Made by a program: the position numbers and the translations under genes. Positions 26,673 through 36,530 of a stretch of DNA of 64,000 nt are shown here, in pieces (positions within the stretch are counted from its first letter, which is position 1; the number at the start of each line of letters is the position of its first letter). Location of the stretch: the NCBI GenBank assembly GCA_014650475.1, contig BMVA01000007.1, positions 62,001-126,000 of the forward strand, read 5' to 3'. Source of the stretch: Streptomyces albogriseolus. Lineage in GTDB: Bacteria > Actinomycetota > Actinomycetes > Streptomycetales > Streptomycetaceae. Under the pieces are notes generated by a model. The model ran no database searches and was not told the origin of the DNA. It worked only from the letters and a program-made list of their open reading frames with translations.

Positions 26673-27890
26673 TTACGGCCGTACGGCGCCCTCCGTGGCC
26701 GCACGCCACCCGTCCGCCGCCCGACCGGCCCCTTCCCCGTCCCGGGGAGCTCCCCGCGCGCCCCGGACCGCGTGGTACGCCACCGTCCCCGCCAGCACGC
26801 ACAGCGTGACGGCGTCCCGGAACGCCCGCCGCTTCCCCGACTCCAGCCACGGCCAGGTCACCCCCGGCAGCTGCGGCACCAGCGCCAGCCAGAACCACGG
26901 CCGCCGGGTCACCGACCCCGCGTACGGCAGCCCCGCGATCAGCAGGGGCAGCACGACGAGCAGGTAGTGGTTGTAGGAGGGCCGCGACACCAGGAACGCG
27001 GACAGCATCAGCCCGGCGGACGTCTCCGCCAGCCGCAGCGGCTCGGGCCCCGGCCCCCGCCACCGCCGGTACGCGCACCCCACCCCGACCGCGGCGGCGG
27101 CCACCGCCAGCGCCTGGGCCAACGCCTGCGGCACACCGAGCCGGGGCAGCACGGCCGCGGGACCCGCCTCGTAGAGCCGGAGGAAGGCGTCGTCGGCGGT
27201 GAAGAGGAAGGGCAGGGTCTGGGTGAGGAAGCCGGTGGGGTCGGGCAGGAAGAAGGCGGCCACCACCGACGAGACCGCCGGCACCAGCACCACCAGCGCG
27301 AGCGCTCCCCACCGGCGCGCGAAGAGGAACAGCAGCGCCATCGGCGCGAGCAGCGGCTTCAGCGCCACCGCCACCCCGATCACCGCGCCCGCCGCGACCC
27401 ACCGCCCCCGGCTCGCGAGCAGCAGGCACAGCGGCAGCGCGAGCACCGCCGTCACCGTCCAGTTGCCCAGCCGCACCAGTTGCGCGAACGGCGCGAACCC
27501 GGCCGCCAGCCCGAGCAGGCCGAGCACGGCGAGCCTGCTGCGCAGCGGCACCCGGTGCAGCAGCAGCGCGCACACCCAGCCCAGCGCGAGGGCGAGGACG
27601 ACCGCCACCGGCACCAGGACGTCCAGCACGGACCGCGGCAGCAGCGCCTGCGGGGCGGCCGCCATCACCGCGCTCGGAAAATAGAGGAAGTGCTCGTCGT
27701 CGTACGGCGATCCGCCGTCCAGCCAGGTGCGCGCCGCGTCCACGACGATGCCGTTGTCCATGCCTCCGTCCGAGGTCACCAGCACCGTATGGGTCGTCAG
27801 CGCGGCCAGGACCGCCACGAGTCCGGCCCACCAGCCGATGCCCGCGGGGCGCACCAACCACCCGGAGATGTCGCTTTTGCCCGTCGCCAT
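26673..27890 (-). CDS. GT87 (DUF2029) polyprenyl-phosphate mannosyl/glycosyltransferase-like membrane protein
   Basis: A 405-aa integral membrane protein with about ten hydrophobic segments. The early extracytoplasmic acidic motif (VTSDGGMDNGIVVDAARTWL, then SPYDD) and the SRPSYNHYLLVVLPLLIAG block fit the GT-C fold glycosyltransferase 87 family, whose mycobacterial members use polyprenyl-phosphate-mannose to build PIM/lipomannan. Substrate is not determinable. ATG 27890 begins MATGKSD. It is divergent from the gene at 27965. Confidence 0.82.
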   Translation of the reverse strand: MATGKSDISGWLVRPAGIGWWAGLVAVLAALTTHTVLVTSDGGMDNGIVVDAARTWLDGGSPYDDEHFLYFPSAVMAAAPQALLPRSVLDVLVPVAVVLALALGWVCALLLHRVPLRSRLAVLGLLGLAAGFAPFAQLVRLGNWTVTAVLALPLCLLLASRGRWVAAGAVIGVAVALKPLLAPMALLFLFARRWGALALVVLVPAVSSVVAAFFLPDPTGFLTQTLPFLFTADDAFLRLYEAGPAAVLPRLGVPQALAQALAVAAAAVGVGCAYRRWRGPGPEPLRLAETSAGLMLSAFLVSRPSYNHYLLVVLPLLIAGLPYAGSVTRRPWFWLALVPQLPGVTWPWLESGKRRAFRDAVTLCVLAGTVAYHAVRGARGAPRDGEGAGRAADGWRAATEGAVRP

Positions 27891-27964
27891 GGACGCAACG
27901 CTAGGCCCTCGCGGGCCCGTTGAGGCGGACCAGCACACCCCTTGCCCCGTCTAAGATGCGCCCC

Positions 27965-28846
27965 ATGAGCTTTGGTCAGGGGGGCTCCTCACAGCAGTGG
28001 GATCCCTGGAAACCGAATTCCCAGCAGCCGTGGAGCGGCGGCAGTGCCGGCGGGTCACCCGACTGGGCGGCGCTCGCCGACGCGTCCGAGGCGCGCGCCA
28101 AGCGGCGCCGGCTGCTGTTCATAGGCGGCGGCGCACTCGCCGCCGTGGCGATAGGCACCGCGGTGGCGGTCGCCGTCGTGTCGGCGGGCGGCTCGAACCA
28201 GGCCTCCCCGGGCACCGAGTCCCAGCTGCCCGGCGTCTCCGACCTGCCGAGCCCCACCGGCACGGTCCCGTCGTTCGAGCCGACGAGCGCGCCGCCCCCG
28301 CTGGACCCGAAGGACTTCGTCGCCAGCGCCCAGAAGGACAAGGCGCCGCTGAGCCCCGACATCCTGTTCCCGGGCACACAGCTGACCATGGGAGACACGG
28401 TCTACAAGAAGGGCCCGACGGCGGACACCAAGGACTGCGCGTCCGCGGCGAAGGCCACGCTCCCCAAGGTCCTCACCGACAACGGCTGCACGCGGCTGAT
28501 CCGCGTCACCTACAGCCGGGACGGCGTGGCGGTGACGGTCGGCGTGGCGGTCTTCGCGACCGAGGCGCAGGCGACGAAGGCCAAGCAGCAGGCGGACGCG
28601 AAAAGCATCGTCAAGTCGCTGTCCGGCGGCGGGGTGAAGGACTTCTGCGTCGGCGCGGTCTGCCGCTCCACCACCAACGCCTACGGCCGCTACGCCTACT
28701 TCACGCTGGCCGGCTTCACCAGCGGCAAGGACGTGACGGAGAAGGACAAGGCCGTCTTCAAGACCGGCGACGACCTCCAAGAGTTCACGTACCGTCAGAT
28801 CCGGCGCAGGGGCGAGGCGCAGGCGTCGGCGGCGGCGGTCGGCTGA
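27965..28846 (+). CDS. Single-pass membrane protein of unknown function
   Basis: A 293-aa protein. The N-terminal Gln/Ser/Gly/Trp-rich cytoplasmic segment (about 1-50) precedes one transmembrane helix (about 56-77, LLFIGGGALAAVAIGTAVAV), a Pro/Ser/Thr linker and an extracytoplasmic domain with four cysteines (KDCASA, NGCTRL, DFCVGAVC) probably forming disulfides. No catalytic motif was recognised. Its ATG is 75 bp from the divergent GT87 start. Confidence 0.85.
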   Translation: MSFGQGGSSQQWDPWKPNSQQPWSGGSAGGSPDWAALADASEARAKRRRLLFIGGGALAAVAIGTAVAVAVVSAGGSNQASPGTESQLPGVSDLPSPTGTVPSFEPTSAPPPLDPKDFVASAQKDKAPLSPDILFPGTQLTMGDTVYKKGPTADTKDCASAAKATLPKVLTDNGCTRLIRVTYSRDGVAVTVGVAVFATEAQATKAKQQADAKSIVKSLSGGGVKDFCVGAVCRSTTNAYGRYAYFTLAGFTSGKDVTEKDKAVFKTGDDLQEFTYRQIRRRGEAQASAAAVG

Positions 28847-28865
28847 CCCCGCCGATCGGAGCGCG

Positions 28866-29705
28866 TCAGCAGCAGCCGGCCGACGGCAGCGTCCGCTTGT
28901 TGCGCGCCTCGGCGCTGCGGGCCGCGAGGAGTTCGTCGGCCGGGTAGCCGACCTCCTCCAGGGTCAGGCCGTGCGGGCGTACGACATGGACCGCCGAGTC
29001 CCGTACGCCCGCCGCCAGGACCTTCGCGGGCCAGTCCGGCGTGCGGTGCCCGTCCCCGACGAACAGCAGCGCGCCGATCAGCGAGCGCACCATGTTGTGG
29101 CAGAAGGCGTCGGCGCGGACGGTGGCGGTGATGATCCCGTCGTCGCCGCGCACGAGACTCAGCTCCTGCAGCGTCCGGATGGTCGTCGCGCCCTCGCGCC
29201 GCTTGCAGTAGGCGGCGAAGTCGTGCTCGCCGAGCAGTCCGCGGGCGGCCTCGTTCATGGCGTCCACGTCCAGCGGCCAGTCGTGCCAGAGCACATGGTC
29301 GCGCAGCAGCGGGTCGACGCCGCCGGGGTTGTCGGTAACGCGGTAGGCGTAGCGCCGCCAGATCGCCGAGAACCGGGCGTCGAAGCCCGCCGGCGCCTCC
29401 CTCAGCGCCCACACCCGGACGTCCTTCGGCAGCCGCCCGGCGAGCCGCTTCAGCAGCTTCGGCCGGTGCTCGGCCCACACCTCGCGCGGCAGGTCCACGT
29501 GCGCGACCTGACCCCGCGCGTGCACACCGGCGTCGGTCCGCCCCGCCACGGTCAGCTCGTACGTCGTCGCGGACCGCGTCACGGTCCGCAGGGCGTCCTC
29601 GATCTCCCCCTGCACGGTCCGCCGCCCCCCGGCCTGCTTGGCCCACCCGGAGAACTCGGAACCGTCGTAGGAAAGATCCAGCCGCACCCGCACCACACCA
29701 CTCAC
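28866..29705 (-). CDS. truA: tRNA pseudouridine(38-40) synthase TruA
   Basis: 279 aa from GTG 29705, preceded by GGAGATCTCC. The catalytic Asp58 is in [14 protein letters not shown]. Further family blocks are [11 protein letters not shown] at the N-terminus, YAYRVTDNP and [14 protein letters not shown] near the end. It follows rplQ but is separated from it by a terminator and a repeat element. Confidence 0.96.
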   Translation of the reverse strand: MSGVVRVRLDLSYDGSEFSGWAKQAGGRRTVQGEIEDALRTVTRSATTYELTVAGRTDAGVHARGQVAHVDLPREVWAEHRPKLLKRLAGRLPKDVRVWALREAPAGFDARFSAIWRRYAYRVTDNPGGVDPLLRDHVLWHDWPLDVDAMNEAARGLLGEHDFAAYCKRREGATTIRTLQELSLVRGDDGIITATVRADAFCHNMVRSLIGALLFVGDGHRTPDWPAKVLAAGVRDSAVHVVRPHGLTLEEVGYPADELLAARSAEARNKRTLPSAGCC

Positions 29706-29731
29706 CCGGAGATCTCCATTCCAAAACGAAA

Positions 29732-29761
29732 CGGGCCCGCTCCTCGGAAGAAGCGGGCCCG
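29732..29761. terminator. Terminator of the rpoA-rplQ operon
   Basis: CGGGCCCGCT (29732-29741) and AGCGGGCCCG (29752-29761) form a 10-bp stem with a ten-base loop between rplQ and truA. Confidence 0.75.
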
Positions 29762-29766
29762 CTGGT

Positions 29767-29857
29767 GCGCCCTGAAGGGGCGCGGGACTGTGCTTGATAT
29801 GCGGCTCCGCCGCGTGGGCGCGACAAGCCACAACGGCGCCGCACTGAAGCGACCGCA
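29767..29857. repeat. Streptomyces-type intergenic repeat, copy 1
   Basis: It starts with the hairpin GCGCCCTGAAGGGGCGC and continues GGGACTG, then CGCGACAAGCCACAACGG. A variant copy lies at 30490-30560 on the other side of rplQ. Similar elements are scattered between genes in many Streptomyces chromosomes; their role is not established. Confidence 0.65.
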
Positions 29858-29876
29858 CAGGCCCCGCCAGAAACGC

Positions 29877-30377
29877 TTACGCGTCCTTCGACTCCTCGGC
29901 CGCAGCCTCGTCGTCGCCCTTGGCCGTGTCGACCTTGGTCTCCGCGGCCTCCGCCTCGGCGTCCTTCGCGGACCGCTTGGTCGCGGCCTCGGCCTCGCCG
30001 ACCGCGGCCTGCTGCACCGTCAGCGCCTCGACCAGCTCGATGACGGCCATGGGCGCGTTGTCGCCACGGCGGTTACCGATCTTGGTGATGCGGGTGTAGC
30101 CACCGGGACGGTTCTCGTACCGCGGGCCGATCTCGGTGAAGAGCGTGTGGACGATGCTCTTGTCCGTGATCACCTGGAGCACCTGACGGCGGTTGTGAAG
30201 GTCGCCCTTCTTCGCCTTGGTGACCAGACGCTCGGCGTAGGGACGCAGCTTGCGCGCCTTCGCCTCGGTGGTGGTGATGCGGCCGTGCTCGAAAAGCGCC
30301 TTCGCGAGGTTCGCGAGCATGAGCTTCTCGTGCGCGGCGCTGCCGCCCAGACGGGCACCCTTGGTGGGCCTCGGCAT
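29877..30377 (-). CDS. rplQ: 50S ribosomal protein L17
   Basis: 166 aa, longer than the ~120-residue core. The core ([57 protein letters not shown]) is followed by an acidic Ala/Glu/Asp-rich tail from about residue 125, common in Streptomyces. Last gene of the alpha operon; a repeat element separates it from rpoA. Confidence 0.97.
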   Translation of the reverse strand: MPRPTKGARLGGSAAHEKLMLANLAKALFEHGRITTTEAKARKLRPYAERLVTKAKKGDLHNRRQVLQVITDKSIVHTLFTEIGPRYENRPGGYTRITKIGNRRGDNAPMAVIELVEALTVQQAAVGEAEAATKRSAKDAEAEAAETKVDTAKGDDEAAAEESKDA

Positions 30378-30489
30378 AGTGACTCTCCTGTGTGTCTGCC
30401 CCGGCCGTATCAGGTACCGGAGTCAGTATCCGAGCAGGCGGTCGCCTGTCGGAGATCCGGGACGCCTTCACAGACGTCCCGGAGGGCCC

Positions 30490-30560
30490 GCGCCCCCGAA
30501 GGGGCGCGGGGAACTGCGCGACCAGCCGAAACCGGCCGGCAGTCACCAACGGACCGCAGG
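30490..30560. repeat. Streptomyces-type intergenic repeat, copy 2
   Basis: It contains GCGCCCCCGAAGGGGCGC, then GGGGAACTGCGCGACCAGCC and a divergent end (AGTCACCAACGGACCGCAGG). It lies in the 191-bp gap between rplQ and rpoA, close to the rpoA stop. Confidence 0.65.
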
Positions 30561-30568
30561 TCCCGAGC

Positions 30569-31591
30569 TCAGTACTGCTCGGTCTCCACGAACCCGGCAT
30601 CCGCGTCGTCGTCGGCGCCGAAGGCGTCCGCAGCGGCGGTCGGGTCGAACCCGGGAGGCGAGTCCTTGAGCGCGAGGCCCATCCCGGCCAGCTTGGCCTT
30701 GACCTCGTCGATGGACTTCGCACCGAAGTTCCGGATGTCGAGCAGGTCCGCCTCGGACCGCGCGACGAGCTCACCCACGGAGTGGATGCCCTCACGCTTG
30801 AGGCAGTTGTACGACCGGACCGTGAGCTCCAGCTCCTCGATCGGCAGCGCCAGGTCGGCGGCGAGGGCGGCGTCCGTCGGGGACGGACCCATGTCGATGC
30901 CCTCGGCGTCGATGTTCAGCTCGCGGGCGAGACCGAACAGCTCGACCAGGGTCTTGCCGGCGGAGGCCATGGCGTCACGCGGACGCATCGCCTGCTTGGT
31001 CTCGACGTCGACGATCAGCTTGTCGAAGTCGGTGCGCTGCTCGACACGGGTCGCCTCGACCTTGTAGGTGACCTTGAGAACCGGCGAGTAGATCGAGTCG
31101 ACCGGGATGCGCCCGATCTCCTGGCCCACCTGCTTGTTCTGCACGGCGGAGACGTAGCCGCGACCGCGCTCGACGGTCAGCTCCATCTCCAGCTTGCCCT
31201 TGCCGTTGAGCGTGGCGAGGACGAGGTCCGGGTTGTGCACCTCGACACCGGCCGGGGGCGCGATGTCGGCGGCGGTGACCAGACCCGGGCCCTGCTTGCG
31301 CAGGTACATCACGACCGGCTCGTCGTGCTCCGAGGAGACGACCAGCTGCTTGATGTTGAGGATCAGGTCGGTGACGTCCTCCTTGACGCCCGGCACGGTG
31401 GTGAACTCGTGCAGGACGCCGTCGATGCGGATGCTGGTGACAGCGGCACCGGGGATCGACGACAGGAGGGTGCGGCGGAGGGAGTTGCCGAGGGTGTAGC
31501 CGAAGCCCGGCTCCAGCGGCTCGATCACGAACCGGGAACGGAATTCGTCGACGACCTCTTCGGTCAACGAGGGACGCTGAGCGATCAGCAT
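30569..31591 (-). CDS. rpoA: DNA-directed RNA polymerase alpha subunit
   Basis: 340 aa. The N-terminal assembly domain has [20 protein letters not shown]-type residues (here [20 protein letters not shown]) and the C-terminal DNA/activator-binding domain has [20 protein letters not shown] and [20 protein letters not shown]. Follows rpsK with a 145-bp gap. Confidence 0.98.
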   Translation of the reverse strand: MLIAQRPSLTEEVVDEFRSRFVIEPLEPGFGYTLGNSLRRTLLSSIPGAAVTSIRIDGVLHEFTTVPGVKEDVTDLILNIKQLVVSSEHDEPVVMYLRKQGPGLVTAADIAPPAGVEVHNPDLVLATLNGKGKLEMELTVERGRGYVSAVQNKQVGQEIGRIPVDSIYSPVLKVTYKVEATRVEQRTDFDKLIVDVETKQAMRPRDAMASAGKTLVELFGLARELNIDAEGIDMGPSPTDAALAADLALPIEELELTVRSYNCLKREGIHSVGELVARSEADLLDIRNFGAKSIDEVKAKLAGMGLALKDSPPGFDPTAAADAFGADDDADAGFVETEQY

Positions 31592-31736
31592 GAGTGGATC
31601 AGATCCTTCTTTCGTGGACGCCCGCTATTTGACGTCCGACGGAAACCGCACCTGGTGAAAAGTGCGGGTACTGCAAGGGTACGGGCGATACGGCCCTTGC
31701 GAGCCGTACCGCCCGGAACCTCAGGAAACCGGTGCC

Positions 31737-32141
31737 TCAGACGCGGCGGCGCTTCGGCGGGCGGCAGCCGTTGTGCGGGGTCGGGGTGACGTCCTGGATG
31801 GAGCCGACCTCGAGGCCCGTGGCCTGCAGGGAGCGGATCGCGGTCTCACGACCGGAACCCGGGCCCTTGACGAACACGTCGACCTTGCGCATGCCGTGCT
31901 CCTGGGCGCGGCGGGCGGCCGACTCGGCGGCCATCTGCGCGGCGAACGGCGTGGACTTCCGGGAGCCCTTGAAGCCGACGTGGCCGGCGGAGGCCCAGGA
32001 GATCACGTTGCCCGACGGGTCCGTGATCGAGACGATCGTGTTGTTGAACGTGCTCTTGATGTGCGCGTGGCCGTGAGCGACGTTCTTCTTTTCCTTGCGG
32101 CGCACCTTCTTGGCAGCGCCCTGACGACCCTTGGGGGGCAT
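31737..32141 (-). CDS. rpsK: 30S ribosomal protein S11
   Basis: 134 aa. Conserved blocks [39 protein letters not shown] and the C-terminal [16 protein letters not shown] are standard S11. In the alpha operon between rpsM and rpoA; rpsD, present here in many bacteria, is absent. Confidence 0.98.
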   Translation of the reverse strand: MPPKGRQGAAKKVRRKEKKNVAHGHAHIKSTFNNTIVSITDPSGNVISWASAGHVGFKGSRKSTPFAAQMAAESAARRAQEHGMRKVDVFVKGPGSGRETAIRSLQATGLEVGSIQDVTPTPHNGCRPPKRRRV

Positions 32142-32207
32142 CTGTACTCCTACGGGAGGTGGTCGGTCCTACAGCGAAGACCGCTGGACGGCGAAGTCCG
32201 CTGAGGA

Positions 32208-32588
32208 CTACTTCTTGCCCGGCTTCTTCTTGCCGGCGATGGCGCGACGCGGGCCCTTGCGGGTACGCGCGTTGGTGCTGGTGCGCTGACCGCGGACGGG
32301 CAGACCGCGACGGTGACGCAGACCCTGGTAGGTGCCGATCTCGACCTTGCGGCGGATGTCGGCCTGGATCTCGCGACGGAGGTCACCCTCGGTCTTGATG
32401 TTGTTGTCGACGTACTCGCGGATCGCGACGAGCTGCTCCTCGGAGAGGTCGCGGACGCGGGTGTTCGGGTCGACGCCGGTGGCGGCCAGCGTCTGCTGCG
32501 AAAGGGTCCGGCCGATGCCGAACACATAGGTGAGGGCGATCTCCACGCGCTTTTCGCGCGGGATGTCAACACCGGAAACGCGTGCCAT
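32208..32588 (-). CDS. rpsM: 30S ribosomal protein S13
   Basis: 126 aa: [20 protein letters not shown] at the start, [11 protein letters not shown], the [15 protein letters not shown] block and a Lys-rich end. Contacts the head of the small subunit and the subunit bridge. 66 bp before rpsK. Confidence 0.98.
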   Translation of the reverse strand: MARVSGVDIPREKRVEIALTYVFGIGRTLSQQTLAATGVDPNTRVRDLSEEQLVAIREYVDNNIKTEGDLRREIQADIRRKVEIGTYQGLRHRRGLPVRGQRTSTNARTRKGPRRAIAGKKKPGKK

Positions 32589-32780
32589 TCAATGGCTCCA
32601 GTTGGTTGTCGGAGGTCTTCCACAGAACCGGATCCCCGCCCGCCGTACCAGGTACGGGCCGGGTCCCCGGCCTCCGAGCCGGGGGTGTCGAGCCGTGCGG
32701 CTCGGGTCCTGCGTATGAACGTGTGTTGCTCGCGTCGCGCGAAGTCTGCGGGAGGCGCAGAGGGTGGATCAGTGCTGCGG

Positions 32781-32894
32781 TCAGCCCTGGCGCTGCTTGT
32801 GGCGCGGGTTGTCGCAGATGACCATGACCCGGCCGTGACGGCGGATCACCCTGCACTTGTCGCAGATCTTCTTGACGCTCGGCTTGACCTTCAT
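32781..32894 (-). CDS. rpmJ: 50S ribosomal protein L36
   Basis: 37 aa, [19 protein letters not shown], then [18 protein letters not shown]. The Cys-x2-Cys...Cys...His zinc set is intact, so this is the zinc form. Between infA and rpsM. Confidence 0.97.
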   Translation of the reverse strand: MKVKPSVKKICDKCRVIRRHGRVMVICDNPRHKQRQG

Positions 32895-32953
32895 GGGTGT
32901 GAGGTTCTCCGGGTCAGTGCCATCACCCCGGCGGGCCGGGGAGCGGGCAAGAT

Positions 32954-33175
32954 CTACTTGTACCGGTAGACGATCCGGCCACGCGTCAGGTCGTACGGAG
33001 ACAGCTCCACCACGACCCGGTCGTCAGGGAGGATGCGGATGTAGTGCATGCGCATCTTGCCGCTGATGTGTGCCAGGACCTGGTGGCCGTTCTGGAGCTC
33101 GACCCTGAACATGGCGTTCGGCAGAGACTCAACGACAGTGCCCTCGATCTCGATGGCACCTTGCTTCTTGGCCAC
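32954..33175 (-). CDS. infA: Translation initiation factor IF-1
   Basis: 73 aa, an OB-fold protein: [39 protein letters not shown] and [12 protein letters not shown]. It occupies the A site during initiation. First of infA-rpmJ-rpsM-rpsK-rpoA-rplQ; the 149 bp to map should hold the promoter. Confidence 0.98.
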   Translation of the reverse strand: MAKKQGAIEIEGTVVESLPNAMFRVELQNGHQVLAHISGKMRMHYIRILPDDRVVVELSPYDLTRGRIVYRYK

Positions 33176-33324
33176 GCTTCGCCCTTCGAATCGACTACCT
33201 TGATCGACTCTTCAGTACACCGTGACCACATGCGGACATGCGGGTGCACCAGAGCCGACGAGTCAGTCTACGTCAGCGGCCCCGGAAACACGAATCGAGA
33301 GATCCTGCCCGCTGCGGGAGATCC

Positions 33325-34161
33325 TTAACCGAGCGGGTCCGGCGCGGCCGTGATGCCCAGCTCCGCCAGCTTGGCCTTGCCGCCGTCGGGGGCGGTCAGG
33401 ACCAGGGGGCCCTGCTCGGTGAGGGCGACCGAGTGCTCCCAGTGGGAGGACCAGGTGCCGTCGGTCGTGATGACCGTCCAGTCGTCGGAGAGGACCTCGG
33501 TGCGCGGGGTGCCGAGGGAGACCATCGGCTCGATCGCCAGGCAGAAGCCGGGCACCAGCTTCGGGCCCTTGCCGCGCTTGCGGTCGACGTAGTTCAGCAG
33601 GTGCGGGTCCATGTGCATCTCGGTGCCGATGCCGTGGCCGCCGTAGTCCTCGATGATCCCGTACTTGCCGCCGCCGGGCTTCGGCTGGCGGCGGATGTAC
33701 GTCTCGATCGCGCGGGAGATGTCGACCAGCCGGTTGCCCTGCTTCATGGCCGCGATGCCGGCCCACATCGACTCCTCGGTGACCCGGGAGAGCTCGACCA
33801 GCTCCGGGGAGTGACCCGAGCCGACGAAGGCGGTGTAGGCGGCGTCGCCGTGCCAGCCGTCGATGATGGCGCCGCAGTCGATGGAGATGATGTCCCCGTC
33901 CTTGAGGATCACGTCGTCGGACGGGATGCCGTGGACCACGACCTCGTTCACCGAGGTGCAGATGGTGGCGGGGAAGCCGCCGTAGCCGAGGAAGTTCGGC
34001 TTGGCGCCGTGCTCGGCGAGCACCTTGCGGGCGACCTGGTCCAGATCCTTGGTGGACGCCCCCGGCACCGCGGCCTCACGGGTGGCCGCGTGGATGGCGG
34101 CGACGACCAGCCCCGCCTCGCGCATCTTGGCGATCTGCTCAGGGCTCTTGATCTGCACCAT
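33325..34161 (-). CDS. map: Methionine aminopeptidase, type I
   Basis: 278 aa from ATG 34161 (MVQIKSPEQIAKMREAG). The metal ligands are in ISIDCGAIIDGWHGDAAYTA (the two Asp), GHGIGTEMH (His), EPMV and GTWSSHWEHSVA (Glu). Removes the initiator Met. The frame extends 35 codons upstream but only in shadow sequence. It lies between adk and infA, with a terminator before it. Confidence 0.97.
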   Translation of the reverse strand: MVQIKSPEQIAKMREAGLVVAAIHAATREAAVPGASTKDLDQVARKVLAEHGAKPNFLGYGGFPATICTSVNEVVVHGIPSDDVILKDGDIISIDCGAIIDGWHGDAAYTAFVGSGHSPELVELSRVTEESMWAGIAAMKQGNRLVDISRAIETYIRRQPKPGGGKYGIIEDYGGHGIGTEMHMDPHLLNYVDRKRGKGPKLVPGFCLAIEPMVSLGTPRTEVLSDDWTVITTDGTWSSHWEHSVALTEQGPLVLTAPDGGKAKLAELGITAAPDPLG

Positions 34162-34269
34162 GGGGACGACGGCCTTTCTGGACCAGTGGAGGAGTGCGAA
34201 CGCTTCCAACGATACGGGCGCGAGCCGCCCGGGTGCCGCGCGGGCGGCGGCACGGACCCCGCCCACGCC

Positions 34270-34303
34270 ACAGCCGCGGTCCCTCGGGGGGAACCGCGGC
34301 TGT
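34270..34303. terminator. Terminator of secY-adk
   Basis: ACAGCCGCGGT (34270-34280) and ACCGCGGCTGT (34293-34303), an 11-bp perfect stem, lie 18 bp past the adk stop. Confidence 0.8.
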
Positions 34304-34320
34304 GCGGGCGGCGGGACGGA

Positions 34321-34974
34321 CTACTGGCCGCTCTTCAGCGCCTCCAGCGCCCGGCCGGTGACCTCGTCGACGGGACCCGTCGCGGAGATGGTCACCACCA
34401 GGCCCTGGGCCCGGTAGTAGCCGATGATCGGCTCGGTCTGCGTGTGGTAGACCTCCAGGCGCGTGCGGACGGTCTCCTCGGAGTCGTCGTTGCGCTGGTA
34501 CAGCTCGCCGCCGCAGAGGTCGCAGACGCCGTCCTGCTTCGGCGGGCTGTAGGTGACGTGGAAGACGTGCGCGGAGTCCTTGCGGCAGACGCGCCGCCCG
34601 GCGATCCGCTTCACGACCTCGTCCTCGGGGGCCTCGAGGTCGAGCACCGCGTCCAGCTTGATGCCCTCGCTCTTCAGCAGCTCGTCCAGCGCCTCGGCCT
34701 GCGACACGTTGCGCGGGAAGCCGTCCAGCAGGAAGCCGCCCTCGGCGTCGGGCTGCGCCATGCGGTCCTTGGCCATGGCGATGGTGACCTCGTCGGGGAC
34801 GAGATTACCGGCGTCGATGTAGGACTTCGCGAGCTTGCCGAGCTCGGTCTGCCGGCTGATGTTGGCGCGGAACAGGTCGCCCGTGGAGATGTGCGGGATG
34901 CGCAGTTTCTCGGCAAGGCGGGTTGCCTGTGTGCCCTTACCAGCACCCGGCGGCCCGACGAGGACGATTCGCAT
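34321..34974 (-). CDS. adk: Adenylate kinase
   Basis: 217 aa. P-loop GPPGAGKGTQA at about 7-17, ISTGDLFRANI, the DGFPRNVSQAEALDELL motif, and a long LID with CRKDSAHVFHV...VCDLCGG, a Cys-rich zinc-type LID. ATG 34974 overlaps the secY stop by one base (TGATG), so translation is coupled. Confidence 0.98.
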   Translation of the reverse strand: MRIVLVGPPGAGKGTQATRLAEKLRIPHISTGDLFRANISRQTELGKLAKSYIDAGNLVPDEVTIAMAKDRMAQPDAEGGFLLDGFPRNVSQAEALDELLKSEGIKLDAVLDLEAPEDEVVKRIAGRRVCRKDSAHVFHVTYSPPKQDGVCDLCGGELYQRNDDSEETVRTRLEVYHTQTEPIIGYYRAQGLVVTISATGPVDEVTGRALEALKSGQ

Positions 34975-36287
34975 CAGCGGAGGAACCCTTCGTAATTGCG
35001 CTGCTGGAGCTGGCTCTCGATCTGCTTCACCGTCTCGAGACCGACACCCACGATGATCAGGATGCTCGTCCCGCCGAACGGGAAGTTCTGGTTTGCCCCG
35101 AAACCAACCAACGCCATCGTCGGTACGAGAGCGATCAGACCCAAGTACAGCGAACCCGGCCAGGTGATCCGGTTGAGTACGTAGCTCAGGTACTCAGCGG
35201 TCGGTCGGCCAGCCCGGATGCCCGGGATGAAGCCACCATACTTCTTCATGTTGTCCGCGACTTCCTCGGGGTTGAACGAGATGGCCACGTAGAAGAACGC
35301 GAAGAAGACGATGAGCAAGAAGTACAGCGTCACGTAGATCGGGTGGTCACCGCGGACGAGGTGCGCCTCGATCCAGGTCTTCCAGCCCGAGGTGCCGCTG
35401 GAGAACTGCGCGATCAGCGCCGGGATGTACAGCAGCGACGAGGCGAAGATGACCGGGATCACACCGGCCTGGTTGACCTTCAGCGGGATGTAGGTCGACG
35501 TACCGCCGTAGGAACGGCGGCCGATCATGCGCTTCGCGTACTGGACGGGGATCCGGCGCTGGGCCTGCTCGACGAAGACGACCAGGCCGACCATGACCAG
35601 GCCGACGGCGATGACGGTGCCGAACTCGATCCAGCCGTCCGCGAGGCTGCCCTGCTCCTTGATGGCCCACAGGGCGGAGGGGAAGGTGGCGGCGATCGAG
35701 ATGAACATCAGGATCGACATGCCGTTGCCGATGCCGCGGTCGGTGATCAGCTCACCGAGCCACATGACCACGGCCGTACCGGCGGTCATGGTGATGACCA
35801 TGGTGATGGTCACGAAGATCGACTGGTCCGGGACGATCTGGCTCGCGACCGGGCAGCCCTGGAAGAGGGCGCCGCTGCGGGCGGTGGCCACCAGGCCGGT
35901 GCCCTGGAGGATGGCGAGCGCGACCGTCAGGTAACGGGTGTACTGCGTGATCTTCGCCGTGCCGGCCTGCCCCTCCTTCTTCAGGGCTTCCAGGCGCGGG
36001 ATCACCACGGTCAGCAGCTGCAGAATGATGCTCGCCGTGATGTACGGCATGATCCCGAGCGCGAAGACCGTGATCTGGAGCAGCGCGCCGCCGCTGAACA
36101 TGTTCACCAGACCGAACAGGCCCTGGTTCGCCTGGGCCGCGTCGATACAGGTCTGGACGTTCCGGTAGTCGACACCCGGGATGGGGATGTGCGTACCGAG
36201 CCGGTACACCACGATGATGCCGAGCGTGAAGAGCAGCTTCTTGCGCAGGTCGGGCGTCTTGAACGCCCGGGCGAACGCGGTGAGCAC
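34974..36287 (-). CDS. secY: Protein translocase channel subunit SecY
   Basis: 437 aa with ten hydrophobic helices. Visible landmarks are GIIVVYRLGTHIPIPGVDY near the N-terminus, the plug-region FSGGALLQITVFALGIMPYI, YVLNRITWPGSLYLGLIAL and the cytoplasmic GIRAGRPTAEYL loop. Forms SecYEG in the cytoplasmic membrane. Separated from rplO by a strong hairpin, so it probably has its own promoter within 36288-36460. Confidence 0.98.
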   Translation of the reverse strand: MLTAFARAFKTPDLRKKLLFTLGIIVVYRLGTHIPIPGVDYRNVQTCIDAAQANQGLFGLVNMFSGGALLQITVFALGIMPYITASIILQLLTVVIPRLEALKKEGQAGTAKITQYTRYLTVALAILQGTGLVATARSGALFQGCPVASQIVPDQSIFVTITMVITMTAGTAVVMWLGELITDRGIGNGMSILMFISIAATFPSALWAIKEQGSLADGWIEFGTVIAVGLVMVGLVVFVEQAQRRIPVQYAKRMIGRRSYGGTSTYIPLKVNQAGVIPVIFASSLLYIPALIAQFSSGTSGWKTWIEAHLVRGDHPIYVTLYFLLIVFFAFFYVAISFNPEEVADNMKKYGGFIPGIRAGRPTAEYLSYVLNRITWPGSLYLGLIALVPTMALVGFGANQNFPFGGTSILIIVGVGLETVKQIESQLQQRNYEGFLR

Positions 36288-36460
36288 GGTGCCTCCTGCG
36301 ACCCCCCGCGCAACTGCGTCAAGGGTGATGGTCTGAGATTCCGACTGAGGACGAATTCTTAACGGTCAACTGCCGCCCTGAGTGCCCCGCGTGGGGCTCC
36401 CGGGGTGAATGGGCAGCGCAGGCCACCTTACCGGCGACACCACCGCCCTAGGAACGACCA

Positions 36461-36494
36461 ACCGGGGATACCCCATTTGTGGGGTATCCCCGGT
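36461..36494. terminator. Hairpin at the end of the spc ribosomal-protein unit
   Basis: ACCGGGGATACCCC (36461-36474) and GGGGTATCCCCGGT (36481-36494) form a perfect 14-bp stem with a six-base loop, 37 bp after the rplO stop. Confidence 0.85.
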
Positions 36495-36530
36495 CGGGAT
36501 CGCTCTATGTCATCGAGACACCTGACGGGG

